NCBI GenBank assembly: GCA_019057595.1
Contig: DXJI01000017.1
Span: 1 to 19,524 of the forward strand
Direction of reading: 5' to 3'
Source of the DNA: Candidatus Thorarchaeota archaeon
Lineage (GTDB): Archaea; Asgardarchaeota; Thorarchaeia; Thorarchaeales; Thorarchaeaceae
DNA: 19,524 bases
The notes under the pieces were generated by a model, which saw only the letters and a program-made list of their open reading frames with translations, was not told the DNA's origin and ran no database searches. Numbering within the stretch: position 1 is the first letter of the stretch; each line of letters begins with the position of its first letter. Made by a program: the position numbers and the translations under genes. Shown here piece after piece: positions 1-6,467 of the stretch.

Positions 1-1
1 C

Positions 2-145
2 AAGATACAGGAGAAATTACCAGGCATTTCACTCGCGGGAAGATTTTCTGCCAAAGTCACTGGTCGAAAGGGACCTCTTGATGATGAGGAGGAGTCAAGA
101 GCCAAAGAATTTGGTTTGATATTTGGACAGAAGCTTGTCGAATAG
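2..145 (+). CDS. C-terminal fragment of an unidentified protein (5' cut by window)
   Basis: The frame starting at base 2 is open and ends at TAG 143-145, giving about 47 residues. The tail runs through a PGISLAGRF stretch, then an acidic patch (DDEEE) and a terminal helix ending FGQKLVE. This looks like the last strand and helix of a small alpha/beta domain; the end faintly recalls flavodoxin-type C-termini, but that is only an impression. The next gene on the same strand has its own strong ribosome binding site about 65 bases after this stop, so the two may be co-transcribed. I cannot assign a function. Confidence 0.5.
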   Translation, partial: KIQEKLPGISLAGRFSAKVTGRKGPLDDEEESRAKEFGLIFGQKLVE

Positions 146-222
146 GAGTCGGTTCTGCCAATAATTGATAAGTATCGGTGTCTAGAGGATATTGTATTTG
201 CGTAGGTCAGGAGGCAAACCTT

Positions 223-831
223 ATGCAATGGAAGAAAATGCTATTCGCGACTATTGTAGGAATAATATTGTTCATCACCGACATGAACTTTGGATGGATG
301 TCATACTGGCTTGGTGGAGTTTGGATGGTCTTCATCCTTCTCTTCATTGTCGGAATCCTTGCAGGTGACATCTCAGGAGGATTCTTGGCAGGGCTCTTAA
401 CAGTACTGTTAGGCGTCGGAATAATAGCTTTGATTCCAGAGATATTTCTCCCCGGATTCACTATCTCAGAACCAAACATCCTTTTTCGGATGTGGATCGT
501 CATGGCATTCTCACTCTCGTATCGTGTGAGATTTCCAGATGCACCAATTCACTGGATTGAGGGAATAGTGCTCATTGCGATACTAATCCTGGTTGCCCCT
601 CTCGTTTACCTAATTGCCCTTGTTTTCGGGCTCTTTGGTGGACTATTTGGCAGATTTATCTATCCAAGAATCTTCAAACCAGAGGGAGCTCCAGTACGGG
701 CTGCCGCTCAAGAGCCAGTGCCAGCACCACCCGCACCTGAGCCGCCAGCTCCACAAGAAGCCCCTCAGGAAGAGGTTGTAGTAGAAGAACCAGAGGATTC
801 ACCAGATCTGGAACCAGAACCATCCGAATGA
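223..831 (+). CDS. Small polytopic membrane protein with Pro/Glu-rich C-terminal tail
   Basis: This encodes about 202 residues. I start it at ATG 223 because AGGAGG at 209-214 lies 8 bases upstream; a longer in-frame GTG at 178 has no such signal and would place polar residues before the first membrane helix. Roughly residues 1-155 hold four to five hydrophobic helices with Gly-rich packing (for example GILAGDISGGFLAGLL). The last ~45 residues are a low-complexity tail of Pro, Ala and Glu ending in acidic residues, probably disordered and cytosolic. It follows the truncated upstream gene on the same strand. I recognise no family; a structural or scaffolding membrane role is possible but not shown. 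Confidence 0.75.
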   Translation: MQWKKMLFATIVGIILFITDMNFGWMSYWLGGVWMVFILLFIVGILAGDISGGFLAGLLTVLLGVGIIALIPEIFLPGFTISEPNILFRMWIVMAFSLSYRVRFPDAPIHWIEGIVLIAILILVAPLVYLIALVFGLFGGLFGRFIYPRIFKPEGAPVRAAAQEPVPAPPAPEPPAPQEAPQEEVVVEEPEDSPDLEPEPSE

Positions 832-899
832 TGCAAAAGCAGCACGAGCAGTGGAATACGTTCGCACTAGTTACAGTTATAACATATTATTTTATATTA

Positions 900-909
900 G
901 TTTATAAGG
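900..909 (+). promoter_or_regulatory. TATA-box promoter for the thioredoxin-like gene
   Basis: GTTTATAAGG lies in a very AT-rich stretch (about 870-908). The archaeal TATA-to-start distance of about 25 bases puts transcription initiation near 930, about 19 bases before ATG 949. No Shine-Dalgarno sequence precedes that ATG, which fits a short leader. Confidence 0.5.
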
Positions 910-948
910 GCGTCACCCCGTCCTGTGAATCCCAGATTCCAGTAACAG

Positions 949-1320
949 ATGCAGATCGACTGGAACCATCTGGAAACTACAACAATGAAAGCGGAGGCAA
1001 TTCCCACGTCTGACACAGAGATGAAGACACCAGCATGCGGAAAGTGTAGTTGTATAATAGTATACACTTCAGAGTTCTGTGTGTTCTGTGATGCAGCAGA
1101 AGAAATCCTCATAGAATCTCTAACCAGCTTTGGAGTTTCAAAATCCGCTATCCGAGAGGTTGATGTGGAAACAGAAGATGAATGTGGTTGCAGAACAGAT
1201 GATGTCACAATGTTACCGACTATCAAAGTCTGCGATCAACGCCTTACGGGACTGCCTGAAGAGCAATCTATGCGCGATGCAGTCATGCGGGCCATTATGA
1301 AGGACTGTTTCTGTGAATAG
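949..1320 (+). CDS. Thioredoxin/glutaredoxin-like, cysteine-rich redox protein
   Basis: This encodes 123 residues. The core from about residue 35 reads as a thioredoxin fold: a beta strand (CIIVYTSEFC), the active-site CXXC at C44-C47 (CVFC), and a cis-proline motif at MLP (P90), followed by a terminal helix. That supports dithiol-disulfide exchange in the cytosol. It is unusual in carrying ten cysteines: C30, C33, C35, C44, C47, C79, C81, C95, C120 and C122. Several are paired, suggesting metal binding or several redox centres. ATG 949 is favoured by the TATA box at 900-909; ATGs at codons 13 and 25 are alternatives. It converges on the next gene with only 2 bases between the stops. There is no signal peptide. 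Confidence 0.8.
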   Translation: MQIDWNHLETTTMKAEAIPTSDTEMKTPACGKCSCIIVYTSEFCVFCDAAEEILIESLTSFGVSKSAIREVDVETEDECGCRTDDVTMLPTIKVCDQRLTGLPEEQSMRDAVMRAIMKDCFCE

Positions 1321-1322
1321 AG

Positions 1323-1778
1323 TCAGAAATCGAGTCTGATTGTTTCCCAGCGCACTCTGCCCTGTTCTACTGCTTCTTTGATCTTACGTTCTGTTCGATT
1401 GAGCTTTGCATTTCCAGTTTTGATGTCTGCAAGAACTACTGTGATTGGTTCGTCAGAGTTCCCGTCTTTTACAGCTGTATACCCATCAAAGATGAGATAG
1501 TCAATAGGTGCACCAATGAAACGAGCATCTGAAGGATCATGTTTGAAGACCTCTCGGTACATGGGAATCATATGCTCAGCAATCTTCCCCTTTATGACGT
1601 AGCGACTTCTGTCTGCTGCGTCTTTCCGAACTGAAGACTCTTGTTCAGCCCAAGTCTGTGCAAACTCTTTCTCCACCAGAGCAATCCTGTGACGGAGTTG
1701 TATCTTCATAATCAGATAGACAAGTGCAGTGAGAACAAGGCCAATCCCAAGTCCAATTAGAGTATCCTCGAATGCCAT
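1323..1778 (-). CDS. Membrane-anchored nuclease related to archaeal Holliday junction resolvases
   Basis: This encodes 151 residues. Residues ~6-25 form one membrane helix, followed by a charged helical linker, then a compact C-terminal domain. That domain has the pattern of the family annotated as endonucleases related to archaeal Holliday junction resolvases: SRYVIKGKIAEH (60-69), DARFIGAPIDYLIFDG (84-99), and a LADIKTG strand (116-122). The likely PD-(D/E)XK residues are E68, D93, D118 and K120. The usual acidic residue of the final motif is Glu in the homologues I remember, whereas here it is Asp. Membrane anchoring makes action at the nucleoid-envelope interface possible, but the substrate is unknown. 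ATG 1778 fits a nearly leaderless transcript from the TATA element at 1797-1808. Confidence 0.75.
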   Translation of the reverse strand: MAFEDTLIGLGIGLVLTALVYLIMKIQLRHRIALVEKEFAQTWAEQESSVRKDAADRSRYVIKGKIAEHMIPMYREVFKHDPSDARFIGAPIDYLIFDGYTAVKDGNSDEPITVVLADIKTGNAKLNRTERKIKEAVEQGRVRWETIRLDF

Positions 1779-1796
1779 ACCATTTAGTGTGGGTCA

Positions 1797-1808
1797 CCCC
1801 ATATATTC
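1797..1808 (-). promoter_or_regulatory. TATA-box promoter for the nuclease gene
   Basis: On the minus strand the sequence reads GAATATATGGGG. It is centred about 26 bases before ATG 1778, so the transcript would be leaderless or nearly so. A small palindrome, GGGTCACCC (1791-1799), lies between TATA and start and could be an operator. Confidence 0.45.
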
Positions 1809-1823
1809 TCGGGTAATTGTGGG

Positions 1824-1841
1824 GTATTCTCTAGAGAATAC
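1824..1841. repeat. Perfect 18-bp palindrome
   Basis: GTATTCTCTAGAGAATAC is a perfect inverted repeat with no spacer. It sits about 20 bases upstream of the TATA element of the minus-strand nuclease gene and about 160 bases before the M42 peptidase gene. A related half-site, ATATTCTC, occurs at 1801-1808. The arrangement suits a dimeric DNA-binding protein. The rest of 1842-2001 shows only a weak TATA-like stretch (AACTTATCC) ahead of the peptidase. Confidence 0.6.
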
Positions 1842-2001
1842 AAAATCAGGGAGAAGAAGTGTGAGACTAATACCCCAAACCTATTCTACCACTAATTGTG
1901 TTGTTTGAACCTCACCACCCTTGAGTGCGACTGGTCTAACTTATCCTACTCTAAAGGGTTCTGAAAGCTGACGCTTAAGTGGGAATGTCACAAGAGGTAG
2001 G

Positions 2002-3054
2002 ATGGCGATTCTCATGTCCAAAGAAACACTAGACCTCCTGAAGACCCTATCAGCAACCCCAGGTCCTGTTGGGAGAGAAGGAATGGTCCAAGACATAATC
2101 AAGGAGCATTTCAAACAACACTGTGGTGGCTTTACGCAGGACAGGATAGGAAATGTCGTAGGCACACTTGAGGGCAATGTTGACAAACACTACGCTATTG
2201 TTGCCCATGCAGACGAGGTCGGGTTTCTAGTAAGTAGTATAGATGAGCGAGGGTTTCTGAGAGTTAAATGGAACACTCAGGGGCACATGCCAGATTTAAG
2301 GCTCTTACCTGGACAATGGGTACTGATCATGGCCGAGAATGGTTTGATCCCTGGAGTGTTTTGTGTACAGACTGCACACATCGCAGGACCTGAGGGCAAG
2401 AAGCGAATCCCAACATATGAGGAGATTTTCCTAGACATTGGAGCAAAGACTACAGAGGAAGTGAAGGAACAAGGCATCAACATTGGAAATCCTGTCATCT
2501 ATGCAGCACCAGTTGAGAAACTGATGGGAAACAAAGTAGCTGGCAAGTCAATGGATGACAGAATTGGTCTCACAGTAATGCTCCGAGCGTTAGAGCATTT
2601 CTCAAAGATTGCGAAGACCAAACGACCAACAATTACCTTTGTGTCTACGGTGATGGAAGAGTTAGGAGCAAAGGGAGCAGCCGCGGTCGCTAGAGACCTC
2701 GATGTGGATGAGGTAATAGTCTTGGACATTGGTCTAGCGGACGACTATCCAGGCACTAAGGGAGAAGCAGGGGTCTCACTGGGTAAGGGACCAGTAGTTG
2801 TCATCAAGGACAACGCATTGCATTATTCACATGAGCTAGTCCAACGTATAATCAAAACAGCAGAGAAAGAGAAGATACCATTCCAGAGAGCAGTATTTCA
2901 CAACTACATGACAGACGGCGTTCAATTTGCATCCCAAGGACAGGTTGTTGCGGTCCTAGCAGTACCCTGTAGATACTCTCACAGTGCATTCGAAACAGTA
3001 AGTCTGCTTGATGTGGATATGACCGTCAATTTACTGATGAAGCTACTAGGCTAG
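2002..3054 (+). CDS. M42-family metallo-aminopeptidase (TET/endoglucanase-like)
   Basis: This encodes 350 residues, the normal length for family M42, whose members form large tetrahedral cytosolic complexes that trim peptides from the N-terminus, downstream of the proteasome. All expected dinuclear metal and catalytic residues are visible: H69 and D71 in AHADEVGF, D185 in MDDRIG, catalytic E219 with E220 in VMEELGAKGA, D242 in LDIG, and H327 in YSHSAFE. The PA-like dimerisation insert lies between about residues 75 and 165. ATG 2002 follows AGAGGT closely (about 3 bases), so ATG 2014 is a possible alternative. The stop shares a palindromic CTAG with the stop of the convergent NfeD-like gene. 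The exact residue specificity cannot be read from sequence. Confidence 0.93.
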   Translation: MAILMSKETLDLLKTLSATPGPVGREGMVQDIIKEHFKQHCGGFTQDRIGNVVGTLEGNVDKHYAIVAHADEVGFLVSSIDERGFLRVKWNTQGHMPDLRLLPGQWVLIMAENGLIPGVFCVQTAHIAGPEGKKRIPTYEEIFLDIGAKTTEEVKEQGINIGNPVIYAAPVEKLMGNKVAGKSMDDRIGLTVMLRALEHFSKIAKTKRPTITFVSTVMEELGAKGAAAVARDLDVDEVIVLDIGLADDYPGTKGEAGVSLGKGPVVVIKDNALHYSHELVQRIIKTAEKEKIPFQRAVFHNYMTDGVQFASQGQVVAVLAVPCRYSHSAFETVSLLDVDMTVNLLMKLLG

Positions 3055-3449
3055 TAATTACTGACTCCGGATGGTTCAACTCGGACCTTCATACTTTCAC
3101 GCGACACTATGACGACCGTAGTTCCTGTTTCAATCTCGCCCACATCACACCGAGCCTCCCAGATCTCAGCCCCCACCTTGATTTTTCCTGAAACAGGTGT
3201 GACAGTATCTATCACCTTACCCGTCAATCCTTTCAGTTCATAGAACTTGTTTGGAGTATCAAGAAGGGATGGATAAATCAGGTAGTATTTACCAGCAACG
3301 AAGATTGCCGCTCCAATGATCAACAATATTGTGATTGGTATAAGCCACTCCGGTTTGAAGTAATACACAATTATGATTGCGATTGGAACCAGAATCAGCT
3401 CGTCTACTGTTATCGCGATGAACTTTGCTCTAGGTGAGAAGTCTACCAA
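3051..3449 (-). CDS. Short NfeD-like membrane protein
   Basis: This encodes 132 residues. Two hydrophobic helices (about 15-30 and 35-57) are followed by a C-terminal beta-rich domain from about 70. That domain has the NfeD OB-fold pattern: LTGKVIDTVTPVSGKIKVG, EIWEARC, GTTVVIVSRESMKVRVEP. NfeD proteins usually partner with SPFH/stomatin-type membrane proteins. No stomatin gene is in this window, and the protease domain of long NfeD proteins is absent. The start is TTG 3449, supported by a TATA-like element at 3475-3484 that predicts a very short leader. Its stop overlaps the M42 peptidase stop by 4 bases. Confidence 0.78.
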   Translation of the reverse strand: MVDFSPRAKFIAITVDELILVPIAIIIVYYFKPEWLIPITILLIIGAAIFVAGKYYLIYPSLLDTPNKFYELKGLTGKVIDTVTPVSGKIKVGAEIWEARCDVGEIETGTTVVIVSRESMKVRVEPSGVSNY

Positions 3450-3474
3450 TGTTCACATCCGACCTTCATTTGGG

Positions 3475-3484
3475 CTATATTTGG
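3475..3484 (-). promoter_or_regulatory. TATA-like promoter for the NfeD-like gene
   Basis: On the minus strand this reads CCAAATATAG. It lies about 30 bases before TTG 3449, the spacing expected for an archaeal core promoter with a leader of only a few bases. Confidence 0.35.
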
Positions 3485-3588
3485 ATTGAGAGGTTAAAGG
3501 GTTTTGCAACTCTGTAACCGAAATTTGAGATTGTGCACATGATGCCATTGAAAAGGGGACTTAGTAGCACCTCTTCAGTGACCATTTA

Positions 3589-4707
3589 TTGAAGACTGAA
3601 ACTATCCAATTAATGGCTGGAGCAGCAATGCTGTCTGCCTTCACCTATGTCCCTATCTTGGCTCGTGAAACTTTCAATGTATCAGAGATTCTAATCACGA
3701 TAATTGTCAGTGTATACGCTACAGCCTCATTCATTTCATCCTATATCTTCGGACGGGCGGGCGATGTTTATGGTAGAAGGATAGTTATCAGACTCGGACT
3801 TTTATTGGCAACAGTCAGTTTCGGACTCCTACTCCTCTCTTCAAGTTTCGAGAGTCTATTACTTGTTCGCCTGGCAAACGGATTCAGTGTTGGAATGTAC
3901 CCAGGGGCTCTCGCAGCATATGCCTATGAGTCGAAGATAAAAATGGGCAGATATGCAACCTGGGGAGCTGCTGGTTGGGGCGTTGGCACACTATTCGCTG
4001 GTTACGCAGCTGGGTTCAACATCTACTATGCATTCCTCATGTCCACAATCTTCTTGATAATCGCATTCGGCTCAGCATTGACGCTTCCTCCTATTCAACG
4101 AACATCAGTAAAGGTCCCATGGTTCCCTGTTGAAACCTTCAAACGTAACGCTTCAATCTACTTGGCAGTATTCATTCGTCATAGTAGTGCTTTTGCAATC
4201 TGGACATTGTGGCCCTTGTTTCTCTATGATCTAGGAGGCGACCCATTCATGATTGCAGTAGTTCAGGCTACAAATGCGATTGCTCAGGTTCTGTTCATGA
4301 TGACCGTGACTGATAGGATCGAAAGCAAGAGATTGGTGACGATTGGATTGGTCATGTCAGCTGCTGCCTTTGCTTTGTTTCCTTTTGCAACGAACATCTT
4401 CGAGATTCTTCCATCGCAGGTTCTTCTAGGATTTGCATGGGCAACTCTCTATGTTGGCGCATTGAAGTATGTGACTGAGAACAACAAAGAACGATCGACA
4501 GCATCAGGTCTTTTAGTATCAATGCTATCTCTCTCAGGGGTTGTCGGACCTATTATTGCGGCGATTATCTACTCGATTTGGCCAGGATATGCACCGATCA
4601 TGTTCTTCGCAATGGCGATGTCACTTCTAGCATCTGTATTATTTGGGCTAAACAACAGAAATCACAGAAACAAGCTAGTTGAAGAACCTGTCATCGGGAG
4701 CACCTAG
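3589..4707 (+). CDS. Major facilitator superfamily (MFS) transporter
   Basis: This encodes 372 residues and about 12 hydrophobic helices. The hallmark MFS motif A is seen between helices 2 and 3 at GRAGDVYGRR (55-64), and a degenerate counterpart (TDRIESKRL) follows the central loop. It is a secondary transporter of the cytoplasmic membrane; its substrate cannot be told from sequence. The protein is slightly short for the family and has almost no N-terminal tail. The start is TTG 3589, with ATG 3613 as an alternative, because no clear Shine-Dalgarno precedes either. A small winged-helix gene follows 23 bases later on the same strand, so the two probably form one transcript. Confidence 0.87.
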   Translation: MKTETIQLMAGAAMLSAFTYVPILARETFNVSEILITIIVSVYATASFISSYIFGRAGDVYGRRIVIRLGLLLATVSFGLLLLSSSFESLLLVRLANGFSVGMYPGALAAYAYESKIKMGRYATWGAAGWGVGTLFAGYAAGFNIYYAFLMSTIFLIIAFGSALTLPPIQRTSVKVPWFPVETFKRNASIYLAVFIRHSSAFAIWTLWPLFLYDLGGDPFMIAVVQATNAIAQVLFMMTVTDRIESKRLVTIGLVMSAAAFALFPFATNIFEILPSQVLLGFAWATLYVGALKYVTENNKERSTASGLLVSMLSLSGVVGPIIAAIIYSIWPGYAPIMFFAMAMSLLASVLFGLNNRNHRNKLVEEPVIGST

Positions 4708-4730
4708 TTTGTATCAAATACTTCATTATC

Positions 4731-5030
4731 ATGAACGCTCTAGTATCAGATATAATGATTCTAGAATTCCTTGTCCGACCTGACGTTCGGGAGGTGCTGT
4801 TCCAGCTCATCTGGGGAGACCGGTTTGAAACAGACCTGAAATCCAACATGACATCAGATGATAACTTTGAGGATATTCGTGAAATTCTGCTCAAAGAGGA
4901 ACTTGTCTACAATCTGCGCGGAGAGAACAACAAGCCGTATCTCTCTCTGACAGACAAGGGCGTGGCAATCATCAGCAGACTCTATGAAATCGAGAGAATC
5001 ATCGAGGGAGAAGACATCGACACTGAATGA
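4731..5030 (+). CDS. Small winged-helix-like DNA-binding protein
   Basis: This encodes 99 residues. The predicted helices at about 5-27, 33-40 and 44-56 are followed by a beta-hairpin wing and the typical ending KPYLSLTDKGVAIISRL (68-84). That pattern of hydrophobic residues, wing and C-terminal helix is common in archaeal single-domain winged-helix regulators. It lies 23 bases after the MFS gene on the same strand, so it may regulate the transporter or itself. The following gene has its own AGGAGGT. No close family is recognised, and a non-regulatory role cannot be excluded. Confidence 0.65.
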   Translation: MNALVSDIMILEFLVRPDVREVLFQLIWGDRFETDLKSNMTSDDNFEDIREILLKEELVYNLRGENNKPYLSLTDKGVAIISRLYEIERIIEGEDIDTE

Positions 5031-5130
5031 TTCAAAAAATCGATGTCTTGGGTCAACATATCCTACGACTTCGGTATTCATTTCGATTCATTTTTTACCA
5101 AAAAAGATTTGAAAAACAGGAGGTACAACG

Positions 5131-5922
5131 ATGGATGAAGCTCATCTCAAGATTCTAAAGTGTCCCAAATGCGGGAAGAAACTACAGAGCAACGGAAACC
5201 TGATCGAGGGCGAAATTGTCTGTGTGAAGGGGCATGTCTGGCCTATCACCAAAGGTATCCCGTCACTCGTACACCCTCCCATCAGTGAGGAAGACTCCAA
5301 GTGGATTGCAGACTATGATGAGATGGCAGAAAACTACGACGAGCTAGTCAAGCAATATGATGACTGGTTGGGCATCGACATGATGAAAGAGCGTGAGAGC
5401 TTCCACATGTTCATTCCCATAGAAGGGCCTTGCAGCATCATAGATGTCAGCATTGGTACAGGAGCCAACTTCATAGCACTCAATAACCAGTACAAGGATC
5501 AGATGGGGAGGTTCAACTTGCATGGAATGGACCTCTCGACTGGGATGCTCAGTGTTTCTCAAAAGAAGTTCGAGAAGACTTGTCTTTCCGTGAGTCTTAC
5601 ACACGGGAGCGTCTTCAATATCCCCCTTCAGAAAAACCAGTTTGACATGGTAGTCCACTCTGGGGGAATAAACACATTCTCAGACATTCCGGGGTCTCTC
5701 AATGAGATGCTTCGAATCGCTAAGCCAGGCGGAATGATCATCGTAATTGATGAAGGACTCTCTCCCAATAAAAGGGAAACTGAAGAAGGGAAGGCCATTA
5801 TGAAGGCAAATACTCTCTTTGCGGCCAAACCTCCATTGTCCCACATCCCTGAGAAAGCAAAAGATGTCGAGGTTTCATACATTATGAACGAAACCTTCTA
5901 TCAAGTCGTCTTCAGAAAGTAG
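5131..5922 (+). CDS. Class I SAM-dependent methyltransferase with N-terminal Trm112-like zinc ribbon
   Basis: This encodes 263 residues. Residues 1-50 form a Trm112-like zinc ribbon with C11-x2-C14 and C31-x3-H35, ending in WPITKGIPSLV, where the last ligand is His rather than Cys. After a helical linker, the Rossmann methyltransferase domain spans about 90-263. It shows motif I DVSIGTGAN (105-113), the acidic strand-2 motif GMDLSTGML (132-140), FDMVVHSGGIN (171-181) and a KPGGMIIVID strand (198-207). The UbiE-like architecture suggests a small-molecule, lipid or quinone-type substrate, but none can be assigned. ATG 5131 is fixed by AGGAGGT at 5118-5124, with 6 bases of spacing. Confidence 0.85.
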   Translation: MDEAHLKILKCPKCGKKLQSNGNLIEGEIVCVKGHVWPITKGIPSLVHPPISEEDSKWIADYDEMAENYDELVKQYDDWLGIDMMKERESFHMFIPIEGPCSIIDVSIGTGANFIALNNQYKDQMGRFNLHGMDLSTGMLSVSQKKFEKTCLSVSLTHGSVFNIPLQKNQFDMVVHSGGINTFSDIPGSLNEMLRIAKPGGMIIVIDEGLSPNKRETEEGKAIMKANTLFAAKPPLSHIPEKAKDVEVSYIMNETFYQVVFRK

Positions 5923-5932
5923 TTAATGCGTC

Positions 5933-5950
5933 TCGGTGAAAATTCACCGA
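5933..5950. terminator. Hairpin between converging transcripts
   Basis: TCGGTGAA/TTCACCGA arms of 8 bp flank a 2-base centre, 10 bases after the methyltransferase stop. It also lies 30 bases beyond the last mini-ORF on the minus strand, whose own T-run (minus CTCTTTTTTG, 5962-5971) comes before it. It is plausible as a bidirectional transcript end, though no T-tract follows on the plus strand. Confidence 0.4.
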
Positions 5951-5979
5951 TAGTAATAATTCAAAAAAGAGTGGAGTGC

Positions 5980-6096
5980 TCAAGTTGCCTCCAACAAGAG
6001 CACTTCTTCAGTTGTAAGTTCTTGACGCTTGTCAGCGTCGACTGAACGGCTCTCCCTTTGGGGGGCGGATGCAATGTTTTCGTTGATCGGCGTCAT
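5980..6096 (-). CDS. Mini-ORF 3: putative 38-residue acidic small protein
   Basis: ATG 6096 opens 38 codons ending TGA 5980-5982. The peptide begins MTPINENIAS and ends TTEEVLLLEAT. It is rich in Glu, Asp and Arg and has a possible short amphipathic helix at the end. The start lies 6 bases after the stop of mini-ORF 2, with AGGT in that region as a weak ribosome binding signal. A T-run at 5962-5971 (minus-strand reading) follows the stop and could end transcription. No homologue is recognised. Its main support is its position as third in a tight co-directional series, so it is less certain than the other two. Confidence 0.38.
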   Translation of the reverse strand: MTPINENIASAPQRESRSVDADKRQELTTEEVLLLEAT

Positions 6097-6102
6097 TGCA
6101 AT

Positions 6103-6192
6103 CTACCTGTATGCGTAGGAATGGGTGATAGCGTCTGTAGAGATCCGTTTCTTGTGTTTGAACTTCCTTTTGGTTGTCTTTGCTATTGCCAT
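6103..6192 (-). CDS. Mini-ORF 2: putative 29-residue highly basic small protein
   Basis: ATG 6192 opens 29 codons ending TAG 6103-6105. The sequence starts MAIAKTTKRKFKHKKR and ends HSYAYR; nine of 29 residues are Lys or Arg. A full AGGAGGT lies across the end of mini-ORF 1, about 9 bases before this ATG, one of the best Shine-Dalgarno sites in the window. That suggests real translation coupled to the upstream ORF. The basic block could bind nucleic acid or membranes, but this is inference. Its C-terminus resembles that of mini-ORF 1 (AYQYRR). It is far shorter than typical gene-calling limits, so it would usually be unannotated. Confidence 0.55.
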   Translation of the reverse strand: MAIAKTTKRKFKHKKRISTDAITHSYAYR

Positions 6193-6199
6193 GTTTTGT

Positions 6200-6307
6200 T
6201 TACCTCCTGTACTGGTAGGCGTATCCGAGTGCGTAGGTTGTGTGAACCTGCGCCATCTTGTTGTTCAACTTCTCAAGCCCGTTGGTTGTAAGTTTCGTTT
6301 GAGCCAT
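6200..6307 (-). CDS. Mini-ORF 1: putative 35-residue small protein
   Basis: ATG 6307 opens 35 codons ending TAA 6200-6202. It begins MAQTKLTTNGLEKLNNK and ends ALGYAYQYRR. A clear TATA element at 6340-6350 predicts initiation about 10-15 bases before the ATG, and AGTGA just upstream may serve as a ribosome binding site. The first half looks helical and the end is aromatic and basic. The last codons (TAC AGG AGG TAA) also form the ribosome binding site of mini-ORF 2, so the two are translationally linked. There is no signal peptide or membrane helix, and I recognise no family. Confidence 0.55.
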   Translation of the reverse strand: MAQTKLTTNGLEKLNNKMAQVHTTYALGYAYQYRR

Positions 6308-6339
6308 CGTGTTTCACTAGGTATACACACACCACTTTT

Positions 6340-6350
6340 CTATATAAGGT
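6340..6350 (-). promoter_or_regulatory. TATA-box promoter for the mini-ORF operon
   Basis: On the minus strand it reads ACCTTATATAG, preceded by purine-rich GCAA, which could be a BRE. It is the most canonical archaeal core promoter in the window. The predicted start of transcription is about 6317-6322, only 10-15 bases before ATG 6307. Confidence 0.6.
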
Positions 6351-6383
6351 TTGCTCTCCAAACTATCGAGTGGTATAATTGTT

Positions 6384-6395
6384 GTGTTAAAACAC
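6384..6395. promoter_or_regulatory. Palindromic element GTGTTAAAACAC (possible operator)
   Basis: The arms GTGTT/AACAC flank an AA centre. The element lies about 35 bases upstream of the mini-ORF TATA box. Its reverse complement shares the 10-mer GTTTTAACAC with a second element at 6507-6520, just past the predicted initiation point of the divergent regulator gene. Confidence 0.4.
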
Positions 6396-6467
6396 TAAAA
6401 ATACCATATTGGTTAGAAATACGCATATTTCCAAACGTTTGATGATACAAATAGTCTGAACAACAAA

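Noticed and set aside
207..503. 98-codon minus-strand ORF
   Set aside because: It is antisense to the membrane protein at 223-831, and its Pro/Ile/Met-rich composition is typical of a shadow frame.
828..1013. 61-codon ORF overlapping the previous stop by ATGA
   Set aside because: The ATGA overlap and a hydrophobic stretch are suggestive, but the hydrophobic part is the AT-rich promoter of the next gene and the frame overlaps that gene's start; I treat it as chance.
3539..3592. 17-codon leader ORF whose TGA overlaps the TTG of the MFS gene
   Set aside because: Possible translational coupling, but there is no ribosome binding site and the peptide has no distinctive feature.
5962..5971. T-run on the minus strand as a stand-alone terminator
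   Set aside because: It could end the mini-ORF transcript, but a six-base T-run alone is too weak to list as a feature; it is noted under mini-ORF 3.
6058..6442. Plus-strand ORFs of 77 and 105 codons in the 6 kb region
   Set aside because: They are rich in Cys, Phe and Leu from antisense reading, lack a ribosome binding site and lie opposite the minus-strand mini-ORFs, which have promoter and Shine-Dalgarno support.
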